Below, in pieces: positions 51,355 to 59,599 of a stretch of 64,000 bases of DNA (position 1 is the stretch's first letter; every line of letters begins with the position of its first letter). The DNA is from Bog-473 sp963750075. Lineage in GTDB: Bacteria > Actinomycetota > Acidimicrobiia > Acidimicrobiales > RAAP-2. The stretch lies in the NCBI GenBank assembly GCA_963750075.1, contig CAVVPG010000001.1, positions 496,001 through 560,000 of the forward strand. The letters run 5' to 3'. A program made the position numbers and the translations under genes. The notes under the pieces are model-generated. The model did not search any database, was not told where the DNA came from, and saw nothing but the letters and a program-made list of their open reading frames with translations.

Positions 51355-52041
51355 TCAGGACAGCTGTGCCCGGAAGAACTTCAACGTCCGCTCCCACAGC
51401 GCGCTCGCCGCTGCCGCGTCGTACACCTCGGGACGCGTGTCGTTGAAGAAGGCGTGATCCGTGCCGGGATGGACGACGATCTCGACCGACTTGCCCATGG
51501 CGCGCAGCTCGTCGGCGAGCGTGTGTGCCGCCTCCGGCGTGAAGAAGGCGTCCTTCTCCGCGTAGTGGCCCAGCACCGCCGCTGTCATCGCCGAATAGTC
51601 GGGCTGCGCGTCGGGCCACGGGATGATGCCGTAACACGGCACCACGGCTGCCACGGCGTCGGGACGCTGCGTCGCCAGCACCAGCGCCAGCCCGCCGCCC
51701 ATGCAGAACCCGATGACCCCGACCTTGTCGCCCGAGCTCCGCCGCAGGAGCTCGTCGACCGCCCCGCTCATGTCGCGAGCGGCCTGGTCCATCTTCATCG
51801 CCATCATCGCCTTGCCCGCCTCGTCGGGCTCGCCGGGCTTCACCTTCTGCCCGTGGTAGAGGTCGGGGGCCAGGGCCACGAAACCCTCCGCCGCGAAGCG
51901 GTCGCACACGTCTTTGATGTGGTCGACCAGTCCCCACCACTCCTGGATCACGACGACACCGGGCCCGCTGCCGCCGTCGGGAGCGGACACATATCCGCCG
52001 GCGGTCGATCCGTTACTCGCGAATTCGATCATTTCACCCAT
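51355..52041 (-). CDS. Dienelactone hydrolase family protein
   Basis: A 228-residue alpha/beta hydrolase with a cysteine nucleophile: Glu34 (IQEWWGL), Cys113 (GFCMGGGLAL), Asp164 (AEKDAFF) and His196 (GTDHAFFND) give the dienelactone hydrolase set. The family hydrolyses dienelactone from chlorocatechol breakdown, but many members are general esterases. No catechol-pathway gene is adjacent. TACGGT ends 8 nt before the ATG at 52041. Confidence 0.9.
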   Translation of the reverse strand: MGEMIEFASNGSTAGGYVSAPDGGSGPGVVVIQEWWGLVDHIKDVCDRFAAEGFVALAPDLYHGQKVKPGEPDEAGKAMMAMKMDQAARDMSGAVDELLRRSSGDKVGVIGFCMGGGLALVLATQRPDAVAAVVPCYGIIPWPDAQPDYSAMTAAVLGHYAEKDAFFTPEAAHTLADELRAMGKSVEIVVHPGTDHAFFNDTRPEVYDAAAASALWERTLKFFRAQLS

Positions 52042-52049
52042 GTCGCCCG

Positions 52050-52055
52050 ACCGTA
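52050..52055 (-). promoter_or_regulatory. -10 box of the dienelactone hydrolase gene
   Basis: TACGGT on the minus strand ends 8 nt before the ATG at 52041. Confidence 0.45.
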
Positions 52056-52136
52056 GTTCGAAAACTTCTATTTCGTTCTTCCGAGCGATTCATCGAACGT
52101 TTCCAATTCTCTGTTTTCTCTACTCACCTGCGTGTT

Positions 52137-52191
52137 CGTACTGAGAGTACGACTGTACACAGGTGTTTCGCACCGATGGTGTTTGAACCAT
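52137..52191 (+). promoter_or_regulatory. Three consecutive small hairpins in the leader of the NlpC/P60 gene
   Basis: Perfect inverted repeats follow one another: CGTACT-GAG-AGTACG (52137-52151), GGTG-TTTCG-CACC (52162-52174) and ATGGT-GTTTGA-ACCAT (52176-52191). The region is AT-rich for this genome. The third hairpin ends just before GGAGGGG and the start at 52211, so folding could affect translation. It does not show the conserved elements of the c-di-AMP riboswitch known from other actinobacterial cell-wall hydrolase genes. Confidence 0.45.
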
Positions 52192-52210
52192 GGAGGGGTT
52201 TCCTATAAGA

Positions 52211-53434
52211 ATGGCGCCCATCGTGACTGACGTAGAGCGGGTTCACCACCACTCCGCGCCGCGGTCGACGAGGAGCACTCGTGTGCTCCAGCGGGTCGGT
52301 ATCCCCGCGTTGACCGTAGTCACAGTGTTGTCGAGCACTGTGGTCGCTTTGGCGCGCCCGGCCGCCGGCGACGCCATCTCCGACGCCAAGGCCAAGGCGG
52401 CCGCCATCGAGTCCGAGCTGTCGCAGGCGCAGAACGAGATGTCCGTCCTGAGCCAGCAGTACGACTCTGCCCGCTACCACCTGTCGCAGATCGACTCGAA
52501 CATCGCCACGACCAAGGCCAACATCGCGGCGGACCAGCAGCAGGTGGCGAAGGACAAGACCACCCTCGCCAAGGCCGCCGTGGCCAACTACATCTCCAAC
52601 GGGACCGCCGCCACGCAGAACCCGATCTTCAGCGGCAACCAGTCGACACTCGGCGCCAGCACGACGTACAACACGATCGCCGAGGGCGACATCTCGCTCG
52701 CCGTCGACAACCTGCACACCGCCGAGAACGCGCTGAACGCGCAGGTCGGCCAGCTGCAGGGTGAGCAGGCGCAGGCGCAGGCACAGGTCACTGCCGAGCA
52801 GAACGCGGTGGCCCAGAACGCGCAGGCCATACAGCAGCAGAAGAGCGCGCTGTCGCAGGAGCAGGGTCAAATCGCCCAGCTCGTCCAGCAGCAACAGCAG
52901 GCCGAGGCCGCCGCCGCCGCCAAGGCAGCGGCCGAGCGCCAAGCCGCCGCAGTCGCCGCCGCGGCCGCCGCCGCCGCCCGCACCGCTGCCGCCTCGTCCT
53001 CGGGCAGCAGCGGGAGCGACCCCGCCAGCACGGCCGTCCTCACCCAGGCGGCACCTCCGCCGGCGTCCCCGGGCGGGGCGGGCGCCGTGCAGGCCGCGGA
53101 GAGCCAGATCGGCGTCCCCTATGTCTGGGGCGGCGAGTCCCCGAAGGGCTCGGGCAGCCCCGGGTTCGACTGCTCCGGGCTCACGGCCTGGTCGTGGGGC
53201 CAGGTCGGGGTCGGCCTGCCGCACTATTCGGGCGCCCAGATGGCCGACTCGACACCGGTGCCGATCAGCGACCTGCAGCCGGGCGACCTCCTCTTCTACG
53301 GTCCGGGCGGTGCCGACCACGTGGCCATGTACGTGGGCGGCGGCCAGATGATCGAGGCGCCCTACACCGGGGCGTCGGTCTGGATCACCGGCCTCCGGCT
53401 CGGAAGCGGCTTCGCAGGCGCCGGCCGGCCCTAG
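52211..53434 (+). CDS. Secreted NlpC/P60 peptidoglycan hydrolase (RipA-like)
   Basis: A 407-residue protein. A signal sequence (VGIPALTVVTVLSSTVVALA) is followed by a long coiled coil of about 180 residues rich in Gln and Ala (ESELSQAQNEMSVLSQQY through the QQQQAEAAAAAKAAAE region), a Ser/Pro linker, and a C-terminal NlpC/P60 domain with Cys321 (FDCSGLT) and His370 (ADHVAMYVGGG). Such proteins cut D-Glu-mDAP bonds at the septum. The coiled coil often keeps the enzyme inactive until activated. The ATG at 52211 follows GGAGGGG by 12 nt; an upstream in-frame ATG at 52190 lies inside a hairpin and would shift the signal peptide. Confidence 0.92.
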   Translation: MAPIVTDVERVHHHSAPRSTRSTRVLQRVGIPALTVVTVLSSTVVALARPAAGDAISDAKAKAAAIESELSQAQNEMSVLSQQYDSARYHLSQIDSNIATTKANIAADQQQVAKDKTTLAKAAVANYISNGTAATQNPIFSGNQSTLGASTTYNTIAEGDISLAVDNLHTAENALNAQVGQLQGEQAQAQAQVTAEQNAVAQNAQAIQQQKSALSQEQGQIAQLVQQQQQAEAAAAAKAAAERQAAAVAAAAAAAARTAAASSSGSSGSDPASTAVLTQAAPPPASPGGAGAVQAAESQIGVPYVWGGESPKGSGSPGFDCSGLTAWSWGQVGVGLPHYSGAQMADSTPVPISDLQPGDLLFYGPGGADHVAMYVGGGQMIEAPYTGASVWITGLRLGSGFAGAGRP

Positions 53435-53518
53435 CGGCCACGCCTCGCTCCACGACCCCCTCCCCGCCCCGAGCCCGCAAACCCGTGCTGCGGTCCTAAC
53501 CTGGCCGCGAGCCGTGCG

Positions 53519-54373
53519 ATGAAACCGATTCCCGTCAGCTTCCACATCGGACCCTTGGAGGTCCACACGTACGGCATCGGGCTCGCGCTCACGTTCTGGT
53601 TCGGGTTCGTCTACTTCGAGCGGCGACTGAGGAAGAACGGCTACCCCACCGACTGGCTCGTGCCCGTCTTCCTCTGGATCATCCTGTCCGCCATCGTCGG
53701 CGCCCGGGCCATGCACGTGCTGTCGAACCTGAGCTACTACGCGCACAACCCCGGCGACATCCTCGCCGTCTGGCAGGGCGGGCTCTCCTCGTTCGGCGGT
53801 CTCCTCCTGGCCGTGCCGGTCGGCATCGTCCTCACCCGACGCCGCTGCCCCGAGCTCCCGATCGCCCGCGCCCTCGACCTGGTCGTGCCCGTGCTCCTGG
53901 CCTGCTGGGCCATGGGCCGGCTGCTGGGCCCGCAGCTCATGGTGGCCGGTGGCGGACACCCGACCCATCAGTGGTTCGGGATGTACTACGCGGGGCAGCC
54001 GGGCCGGAGGCTGCCCGTGCCGATCTTCCAGGCGTTGGAGGACTTCGCCGTCTACCTGATCCTGATCGCGATCGAGCGCCGGCTCGACCGCTGGCCCGAC
54101 GGCACGCGCCGCGTCGGCTACCCCCCGGGCATCGTGCTCGGCACCGGCATGGTGCTGTGGGGAATCGAGCGCTCACTCGATGAGCACCTGTGGCTCGGAG
54201 AGGACGGCCGGCTCGGCTCGGCCCTCGTGCAGGTGGCCGGGTTGGCCCTCGTGGCTGGCGGCGCCGTGATCCTGGTGCGCACGCGGTCGCGCTGGAACGA
54301 GTGGTTGCGGACGCACCACCCCGCGGGCGGCGTCGCGGCGGCCGACACGGAAGAGGCGACGCAGCCGGCCTGA
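53519..54373 (+). CDS. lgt: Prolipoprotein diacylglyceryl transferase family protein
   Basis: A 284-residue membrane protein with about seven helices. It starts IPVSFHIGPLEVHTYGIGLA, has the WQGGLSSFGGLLLAVPVGIV segment corresponding to the Lgt HGGL motif (His replaced by Gln here), WAMGRLLGPQLMVAGGG where Lgt has the GR-G signature, and RRVGYPPGIVLGTGMVLWG. It would attach diacylglycerol to lipoprotein cysteines. The changed motif (WQGGL instead of xHGGL) leaves some doubt about activity. TAACCT lies 16 nt before the ATG, giving a short leader. Confidence 0.82.
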   Translation: MKPIPVSFHIGPLEVHTYGIGLALTFWFGFVYFERRLRKNGYPTDWLVPVFLWIILSAIVGARAMHVLSNLSYYAHNPGDILAVWQGGLSSFGGLLLAVPVGIVLTRRRCPELPIARALDLVVPVLLACWAMGRLLGPQLMVAGGGHPTHQWFGMYYAGQPGRRLPVPIFQALEDFAVYLILIAIERRLDRWPDGTRRVGYPPGIVLGTGMVLWGIERSLDEHLWLGEDGRLGSALVQVAGLALVAGGAVILVRTRSRWNEWLRTHHPAGGVAAADTEEATQPA

Positions 54374-54759
54374 CCGCAGGGTCGCGCTGTCAGCTCCTAG
54401 TCGTCACGCAGGTGCGACACCTGCGCAGTGCGTGCCCTGGTGCGGTCGCCCCGGTGCTCGATGGCCAGCGCGTCGCCGTCCTTGAAGATCCAGCCCACCC
54501 AAGGCCCCGAATCGCCGCCCGGGCGATGGCGGGCCCGGCCGTCTCGCCACGGCCGCGTGAATTTCGCACCGGCGCTGCAACTTTGTTGCGGCATCCCCGA
54601 ACATCCACGCGCCGAATACGCGTATGAGCCGGTGGCGGGGCCGATCGACTGACTTCCCCGCAAGAACGGGGCGTCTCAAGGCTTTTTCGGATGTTGCCGA
54701 TACGGCGGAGAGAAGGGGGTGGGCGAGCGATGGCTACAGTCCCGCGATGTTCACCGATC
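54374..54759. other. Intergenic region between lgt and the small gene at 54760
   Basis: About 390 bp. It holds a possible small minus-strand gene (54397-54594), a CCCCG-CAAGAA-CGGGG hairpin (54656-54671) with a T-run 12 nt later, and a TACAGT box (54735-54740) about 19 nt before the ATG at 54760. Otherwise nothing recognisable is seen. Confidence 0.4.
54397..54594 (-). CDS. Possible small protein or gene fragment
   Basis: A 65-codon minus-strand frame from the ATG at 54594. Its last 35 codons (SGPWVGWIFKDGDALAIEHR onward to HLRDD) show strong third-position GC bias and a coherent protein-like composition, unlike the other frames. No homolog is recognised, no ribosome site is seen and the N-terminal half looks less coding. 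It may be a small protein, or the 3' remnant of a lost gene. Confidence 0.3.
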   Translation of the reverse strand: MPQQSCSAGAKFTRPWRDGRARHRPGGDSGPWVGWIFKDGDALAIEHRGDRTRARTAQVSHLRDD

Positions 54760-55059
54760 ATGGCCGAAAAGATCTGGAGCGAGGAAGAGAAGCAGGAGTG
54801 GCTGTCCGTGTACAGCGGCGCGGCCACCCATGTCGTGACCTTCGAGCCCATGTACCAGGTCGAGGTGTGCATCCCGCCGTGGGAGCAGCCCGACCGCCAG
54901 ATCGCCCGCTCTGCCGTTGCCTGGGGCAAGAAGATGAGCCGGGTGTTCGACGAGGAGCCGTTGGGCGCGGCGGCGGTCGTCGCTGCCCATCACGAGGGGA
55001 ATTCGATGGAGGTCTACCACGCGGTGACGCGCCGGCCGCGGCTGCGCCCGGTCACCTGA
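54760..55059 (+). CDS. Small conserved-looking protein, unknown function
   Basis: A 99-residue soluble protein (KIWSEEEKQEWLSVYSGAAT, then YQVEVCIPPWEQPDRQIARS) with no signal peptide, membrane segment or recognised motif. A TACAGT box at 54735 with a start site about 7 nt later would give a leader of about 13 nt. It converges on the SDR gene with an 11 bp gap. In-frame ATG codons at 54691 and 54730 could extend it, but the added residues look non-coding. Confidence 0.55.
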   Translation: MAEKIWSEEEKQEWLSVYSGAATHVVTFEPMYQVEVCIPPWEQPDRQIARSAVAWGKKMSRVFDEEPLGAAAVVAAHHEGNSMEVYHAVTRRPRLRPVT

Positions 55060-55070
55060 GCGCGTCGGCT

Positions 55071-55979
55071 CTAGGAGTTCGGCTTCTCGCCTGAGGCCGC
55101 CGCCTGGCGCATCTGCTCCAGGCGGTCGATCATGCCCATCCGCTCCTGCCCGACGGTGCTGTCGAGCCGCTCGGCGATCTGCTCGGGCGTCCAGCGCCCG
55201 TCGGCCCACATCGCCCGCACCTCGGCCGGCTGGTTCCACACCGCGATCTTCGAGCCGACCACGGTGTACACCTGCCCGGTCACGTGCTTCGCCTGGTCGC
55301 TGAGCAGGAACACCACCATCGGTGCCACATCCTCGGGGTCGCCCATCTCGGCCAGCTCGGAGGGGACGTTGGCCGACATGCGCGTGCGAGCCACCGGTGC
55401 GATGGCGTTGGCGGTGACGCCGTAGCGGTGGAGGCCCACGGCGGCGGACCGCACCAGGGACACGATGCCGCCCTTGGCGGCGGCGTAGTTCGCCTGGGCG
55501 ACGCTGCCGACGAACGCCCCCGAGGTGAAGCCCACGAGCGCGCCGCCTCCCTCCTGCTTGCGCATGACCGCCGCCGCCGCCCGGAACACCGTGAAGTGGC
55601 CCTTCAAGTGCGTGGCGATCACTGCGTCCCACTCGTCCTCGGACATGTTGAAGAGCATGCGCTCGCGCAGGATCCCGGCCACCGCCACGACGCCGTCGAT
55701 GCGTCCCCACGTCTCCACCGCCGTGGCGATGAGGCGCTCCCCCGACTCCATCTTGGAGATGTCGTCGGCCACGGCGATCGCCTCGCCACCGGCCTTGGTG
55801 ATCTCGGCCACCACCGAGTCCGCCACCTCGCTGCTGGGGTCCTCGCCCGCCATGCCCACGCCGAAGTCGGCCACCAGCACCTTGGCCCCCTCTTGCGCCG
55901 CGGCGAGCGCCACGGCGCGCCCGATGCCGCCGCCACCACCCGTGACCGCGACGACCTTGCCTGCGAGGAACCCTGCCAT
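55071..55979 (-). CDS. Short-chain dehydrogenase (steroid/MFE-2-like)
   Basis: A 302-residue SDR. The cofactor motif is VVAVTGGGGGIGRAVALAAA and the catalytic Ser153, Tyr165 and Lys169 are in GFTSGAFVG and ANYAAAKGG. The C-terminal extension after residue 250 (RAMWADGRWTPEQIAERLDS) and the DPEDVAPMVVFLLSDQAKHV segment place it near the (3R)-hydroxyacyl-CoA dehydrogenase part of MFE-2 and mycobacterial steroid-type SDRs. AGGAGA precedes the ATG at 55979. It shares a divergent promoter and a KstR-type operator with the acyl-CoA ligase gene. Confidence 0.9.
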   Translation of the reverse strand: MAGFLAGKVVAVTGGGGGIGRAVALAAAQEGAKVLVADFGVGMAGEDPSSEVADSVVAEITKAGGEAIAVADDISKMESGERLIATAVETWGRIDGVVAVAGILRERMLFNMSEDEWDAVIATHLKGHFTVFRAAAAVMRKQEGGGALVGFTSGAFVGSVAQANYAAAKGGIVSLVRSAAVGLHRYGVTANAIAPVARTRMSANVPSELAEMGDPEDVAPMVVFLLSDQAKHVTGQVYTVVGSKIAVWNQPAEVRAMWADGRWTPEQIAERLDSTVGQERMGMIDRLEQMRQAAASGEKPNS

Positions 55980-56033
55980 CGTCGACTCTCCTGATCTCTC
56001 CGTCGCCCGATCCGACGGGCCGCAAATTGCCGT

Positions 56034-56055
56034 AAGTTAGAACACGTTCTAGCCT
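56034..56055. promoter_or_regulatory. Divergent promoter with a KstR-type operator
   Basis: TAGAACACGTTCTA (56038-56051) has 6-bp arms and fits the KstR consensus TnnAACnnGTTnnA known from cholesterol-catabolism regulons of mycobacteria and Rhodococcus. A minus-strand TAACTT box (56034-56039) for the SDR gene and a plus-strand TAGCCT box (56050-56055) for the ligase gene overlap its two ends. A TetR-family dimer here would block both genes at once. No kstR gene is in the window, so the regulator is inferred. Confidence 0.72.
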
Positions 56056-56112
56056 GCAGGCGGCGGGGGCTGCCATTTGCGCCCGCACCGCGAGCGTGCA
56101 AGGAGAGTGCCG

Positions 56113-57666
56113 ATGGGTGACCTTGGCTTCTGGGCCCTGGCCCAGGAAGACCCCGACTACCTGGCCCTCGTCACGCCCGAGGGCGAGGAGCTGCGCGCCG
56201 GTGAGCTCCTCGGCCACGCCAACCAGGTGGTGCACGCCCTGCGGGCGCAGGGTTTCGAGCTCGGCGACGTGGTGGCAACGTTGCTGCCGAACTGCGCCGA
56301 GATGATCGAGGTCTACCTGGCCGCCCTGCAGGCCGGCTGGTACCTGGTGCCGATCAACCACCACCTGGTGGCGCCCGAGGTGGCCTACATCCTCAAGGAC
56401 TCGGGGGCCAAGGCCTTCGTCGCCCACGAGCGCTTTGCCGACGTGGCCCGTGCGGCAGCCGACGAGGCGGGTCTCGACGACGCGGGCCTGTTCGGCGTGG
56501 GCGACGTGCCCGGGTTCGCCTCCTACGCCGAGGCACGCGATGTCCAGCCGACCACGTTGCCCGAGGACCGCACCGTCGGCGACGTCATGAACTACACCTC
56601 CGGGACGACCGGCAACCCCAAGGGGATCTACCGCAAGCTCATGGGCGTCACCCCGGAGCAGGCGGCACTGGGGCTGGCGGGCCTGCTCTTCCTGTTCGGG
56701 ATCCAGCCTCAGGACGACAACGTCCACATCATCGGCTCACCGCTGTACCACACGGCCGTGCTCCGTTTCGGGAGCGCCTCGCTGCACCTCGGGCACACGG
56801 TCGTGCTGATGGACAGGTGGCTGCCCGAGGAGATGCTCCGGCTCATTCAGGAGCGCCGTGTCACCACGTCGCACATGGTGCCCACTCAATTCCACCGGCT
56901 GCTCGCCCTCCCCGAGGACGTCCGGACCGAGTACGACATGTCGTCGTTGCGCCACATGATCCACGCCGCCGCACCGTGCCCGATCGACGTGAAGCACAAG
57001 ATGATCGCCTGGTGGGGCAACGCAGTCGACGAGTACTACGCCGCCAGCGAGGGTGGTGGCACGTTGGTCACGGCGGCCGAGTGGCTCGAGAAGCCCGGCA
57101 CCGTCGGCAAACCCTGGCCCATCAGCGAGATCGCCGTCTTCGACGACGAGGGCACCCGGATCACCGAGCCCAACGTCATCGGCACCGTCTACATGGCGAT
57201 GCAGTCCGCCGACTTCGAGTACCACGGCGACAGGGAGAAGACGCAGAAGAACCGCATCGGCCCCTTCTTCACGGTGGGCGACGTGGGCCTGATCGACGAG
57301 GACGGCTACCTCTTCCTGCGCGACCGGAAGATCGACATGATCATCTCCGGCGGCGCCAACATCTACCCGGCCGAGATCGAGGGGGTCCTGCTGACGCACC
57401 CCAAGGTGGGCGATGCCGCCGTCTTCGGGATCCCCCACGACGACTGGGGCGAGGAGGTCAAGGCCGTGATCGAGCCGGCCGAGGGCGTGGAGGCCAACGA
57501 CGAGCTGGCCGCCGAGATCCTGGCCTACTGTGCCGGCAAGCTGGCGAGGTTCAAGACCCCCAAGACGATCGATTTCACGAGCGAGATGCCGCGGGACCCC
57601 AACGGCAAGCTCTACAAGCGCAAGCTCCGCGACCCCTACTGGGAAGGGGTGCAGCGGGCGCTCTGA
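56113..57666 (+). CDS. Acyl-CoA synthetase (FadD type)
   Basis: A 517-residue ANL-superfamily ligase that activates a carboxylic acid to its CoA ester via an acyl-AMP. The ATP loop is MNYTSGTTGNPKGIYRK, the A4/A5 region is DEYYAASEGGGTLVTAAEWL, the hinge is LRDRKIDMIISGGANIYPAE and the catalytic Lys is in RDPNGKLYKRKLRD. The closest group I recognise is the FadD family linked to bile-acid or steroid side chains in actinobacteria. AGGAGAG precedes the ATG at 56113. It diverges from the SDR gene around the shared operator. Confidence 0.9.
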   Translation: MGDLGFWALAQEDPDYLALVTPEGEELRAGELLGHANQVVHALRAQGFELGDVVATLLPNCAEMIEVYLAALQAGWYLVPINHHLVAPEVAYILKDSGAKAFVAHERFADVARAAADEAGLDDAGLFGVGDVPGFASYAEARDVQPTTLPEDRTVGDVMNYTSGTTGNPKGIYRKLMGVTPEQAALGLAGLLFLFGIQPQDDNVHIIGSPLYHTAVLRFGSASLHLGHTVVLMDRWLPEEMLRLIQERRVTTSHMVPTQFHRLLALPEDVRTEYDMSSLRHMIHAAAPCPIDVKHKMIAWWGNAVDEYYAASEGGGTLVTAAEWLEKPGTVGKPWPISEIAVFDDEGTRITEPNVIGTVYMAMQSADFEYHGDREKTQKNRIGPFFTVGDVGLIDEDGYLFLRDRKIDMIISGGANIYPAEIEGVLLTHPKVGDAAVFGIPHDDWGEEVKAVIEPAEGVEANDELAAEILAYCAGKLARFKTPKTIDFTSEMPRDPNGKLYKRKLRDPYWEGVQRAL

Positions 57667-57689
57667 GATCGCCGGCGGGGGGTGCCTGC

Positions 57690-57992
57690 CTACCCGACCT
57701 CCTGGACCGAGACGACGTCGAGATTGCGGAACGCGGGCGGGCCGTCCAGCAGCTCCCCCATCTTCGCCGCGTACTTGTTCACCACGGGGCTCTCGGAGTT
57801 CTTCATCGCGTCCTCGTAGGAGTCGAACTCCACGATCACGTAGTAGTGACCGCGCCGTTCCCGGTCCTCGGTGGTGGTGGCCTTGCGGGCCAGGAAGGCG
57901 GCGCCCGCCTCCTTCTCCAACTCCCGCCCCAGGGCATCGACCTCGTCGATCCGCGACGTGTCGAACTCCATGATCTGCACGAATTTGGGCAT
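57690..57992 (-). CDS. Small ferredoxin-like-fold protein (dimeric alpha/beta barrel)
   Basis: A 100-residue protein of the antibiotic-biosynthesis-monooxygenase / EthD fold: KFVQIMEFDTSRIDEVDALG, HYYVIVEFDSYEDAMKNSES, PPAFRNLDVVSV. Members form dimers that bind small ligands; some act as monooxygenases without cofactors, others are only binding proteins. GGAGG lies 5 nt before the ATG at 57992. It ends 24 bp from the convergent acyl-CoA ligase gene and may be tied to it by position only. Confidence 0.8.
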   Translation of the reverse strand: MPKFVQIMEFDTSRIDEVDALGRELEKEAGAAFLARKATTTEDRERRGHYYVIVEFDSYEDAMKNSESPVVNKYAAKMGELLDGPPAFRNLDVVSVQEVG

Positions 57993-58098
57993 GGCGCACC
58001 TCCGTTTTCTCTCGTCTCGCCGCCGGACGCTACCGCCCCCCTCAGCCGGGCTCAACGGGCGGCGGCCCTTAGGGAGCCCGCTGTGGAACCATTGGCCC

Positions 58099-58944
58099 GT
58101 GAGCCGCCGCGAGGGCCTGTCGACCGACCCCGAGTACCTGCGGGAGCGCCAGTACAAGGACCCGTCGAACCTGAACGCGCGGATCGCCCTGCACGCGAAG
58201 TACGGCAGGGCCGACGAGCCGTGGTACCCGTGGCTGGCCGGTCGCATCGCGTGGCCCGCCGACGGCGACGTGCTCGAGGTCGGCTGCGGGTCCGGTGCGC
58301 TCTGGGCCAATATCGCGCCACTGCTCCCACGTCTGCGGCTGACGGTCACGGACCTGTCCGGCGGGATGGTTGCGGCCGCGGCGCGAGCGGTCGCGCCGCT
58401 CCGAACCATCGAGCTCGTGGGAGCCCGCACCTGCGACGCTCAGGACCTGCCGTGCGCGGACGCTTCGTTCGACGTCGTCGTGGCGAACCACATGCTGTAC
58501 CACGTCGCGGAGCCCGACCGGGCCGCCGCGGAGTTCGCCCGGGTGCTGCGCCCCGGTGGCGTCCTGCTGGCGGCGACGAACGGCCCCCGCCACCTCGACG
58601 CCATCGCCGACCTGTCTCGCCAGGCCCTGGGTTGGTCACCCCTCGACTTCGCGGGCGCGACGTTCGGGACGGCGAACGGGGCGGCGATCCTCGGCACCGC
58701 GTTCGCCACCGTCGCGTGGCAGCCGCACCCGAGCACGATGGTCTGCACGGACGCCGGCGACGTGTACGCCTTCATCGCCTCGACCTCCGCCGGGCAGCAG
58801 GCCTCGCCCGAGCAGCTCCTGGCCCTGCGGAAAGCGATCGAGGACCGCCTCACCGCCGGCGGCGGTTCGCTGTCGGTCACCACCGAGGCCGGCTGCTTCG
58901 TCGCCCGGGACCCTCGTCCAGGGCCCCTGCTCCCACGACCTTGA
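58099..58944 (+). CDS. Class I SAM-dependent methyltransferase
   Basis: A 281-residue methyltransferase of the ubiE/type-11 group. SAM-binding motif VLEVGCGSGALWANIAPLLP, strand-2 acidic end VTDLSGGMVAAAARAVAP, motif II ARTCDAQDLPCADASFDVVV, ANHMLYHVAEPDRAAAEFAR and VLRPGGVLLAATNGP. The N-terminal stretch RERQYKDPSNLNARIALHAK is common in this actinobacterial subgroup. AACCAT ends 6 nt before the GTG at 58099. Acceptor unknown. Confidence 0.9.
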   Translation: MSRREGLSTDPEYLRERQYKDPSNLNARIALHAKYGRADEPWYPWLAGRIAWPADGDVLEVGCGSGALWANIAPLLPRLRLTVTDLSGGMVAAAARAVAPLRTIELVGARTCDAQDLPCADASFDVVVANHMLYHVAEPDRAAAEFARVLRPGGVLLAATNGPRHLDAIADLSRQALGWSPLDFAGATFGTANGAAILGTAFATVAWQPHPSTMVCTDAGDVYAFIASTSAGQQASPEQLLALRKAIEDRLTAGGGSLSVTTEAGCFVARDPRPGPLLPRP

Positions 58945-59008
58945 CGCTGCCGGGGTCCTGAAGTTGGCTGGGATCCCAGAGACTCAGCGCTTCGTAGGAG
59001 GATCACCC

Positions 59009-59584
59009 ATGGACGTCACCATCATCGGAACGGGCTTCATCGGCTCCACGCTCGGGCGGTCGCTGGCGGTGGCCGGGCACCGCGTCGTGTACGGCTCCCG
59101 GCGCCCCGACGACGACCTGGCCGGAACCGGCGCCACCGTCGCTTCGGTCGGCGACGCGTTGTCACAGGGCGAGGTCGTCATCCTCGCCATCCCGGGCCCG
59201 GCGGTCAGCGAGCTCACCAAGGACCACGGCGACGCGTTGGCCGGCCGGCTGGTGATCGACGCCACGAACCAGATGGGCGCCGACGCGGCGAACGCCAGGG
59301 CCTCCCTCCCGCCGTCCGTCCGCTACGCCCGCGCCTTCAACACGCTCGGCGGCGAGAACCTGGCTGACCCGCTGTTCGGCGGCGTGCGGGCGGACATGTT
59401 CTTCTCCGCCCCCGGGGACGACCGGGCCGCGGTCGAGACCGTCATCGAAGGGGTGGGCCTGAGGCCCGTCTACGTGGGCGAGGACCAGGAGGCGATCATC
59501 GACGCCTTGTTCCAGCTCTGGATCGCGCTCGCAATGAAGCAGGGGCGCGGGCGGCGGCTGGCGCTGCACCTGCTGGAGGGCTGA
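59009..59584 (+). CDS. F420-dependent NADP reductase-like Rossmann protein
   Basis: A 191-residue protein with VTIIGTGFIGSTLGRSLAVA, VVYGSRRP and LAIPGPAVSEL, the pattern of the NADP oxidoreductase (coenzyme F420-dependent) family. The second half (RYARAFNTLGGENLADPLFG, IDALFQLWIALAMKQGRGRR) is also typical. It may move hydride between F420 and NADP, or be a general NAD(P)-binding reductase. AGGAGG lies 6 nt before the ATG at 59009. It follows the methyltransferase gene after 64 bp. Confidence 0.82.
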   Translation: MDVTIIGTGFIGSTLGRSLAVAGHRVVYGSRRPDDDLAGTGATVASVGDALSQGEVVILAIPGPAVSELTKDHGDALAGRLVIDATNQMGADAANARASLPPSVRYARAFNTLGGENLADPLFGGVRADMFFSAPGDDRAAVETVIEGVGLRPVYVGEDQEAIIDALFQLWIALAMKQGRGRRLALHLLEG

Positions 59585-59599
59585 CGGGAACGGCTAGAC

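Noticed and set aside
52042..52210. A ydaO-type c-di-AMP riboswitch before the NlpC/P60 gene
   Set aside because: The leader is short and lacks the conserved core; only simple hairpins are seen.
54656..54676. A rho-independent terminator for lgt
   Set aside because: The hairpin is 280 bp past the stop, has only 5 bp stems and is not directly followed by a T-run.
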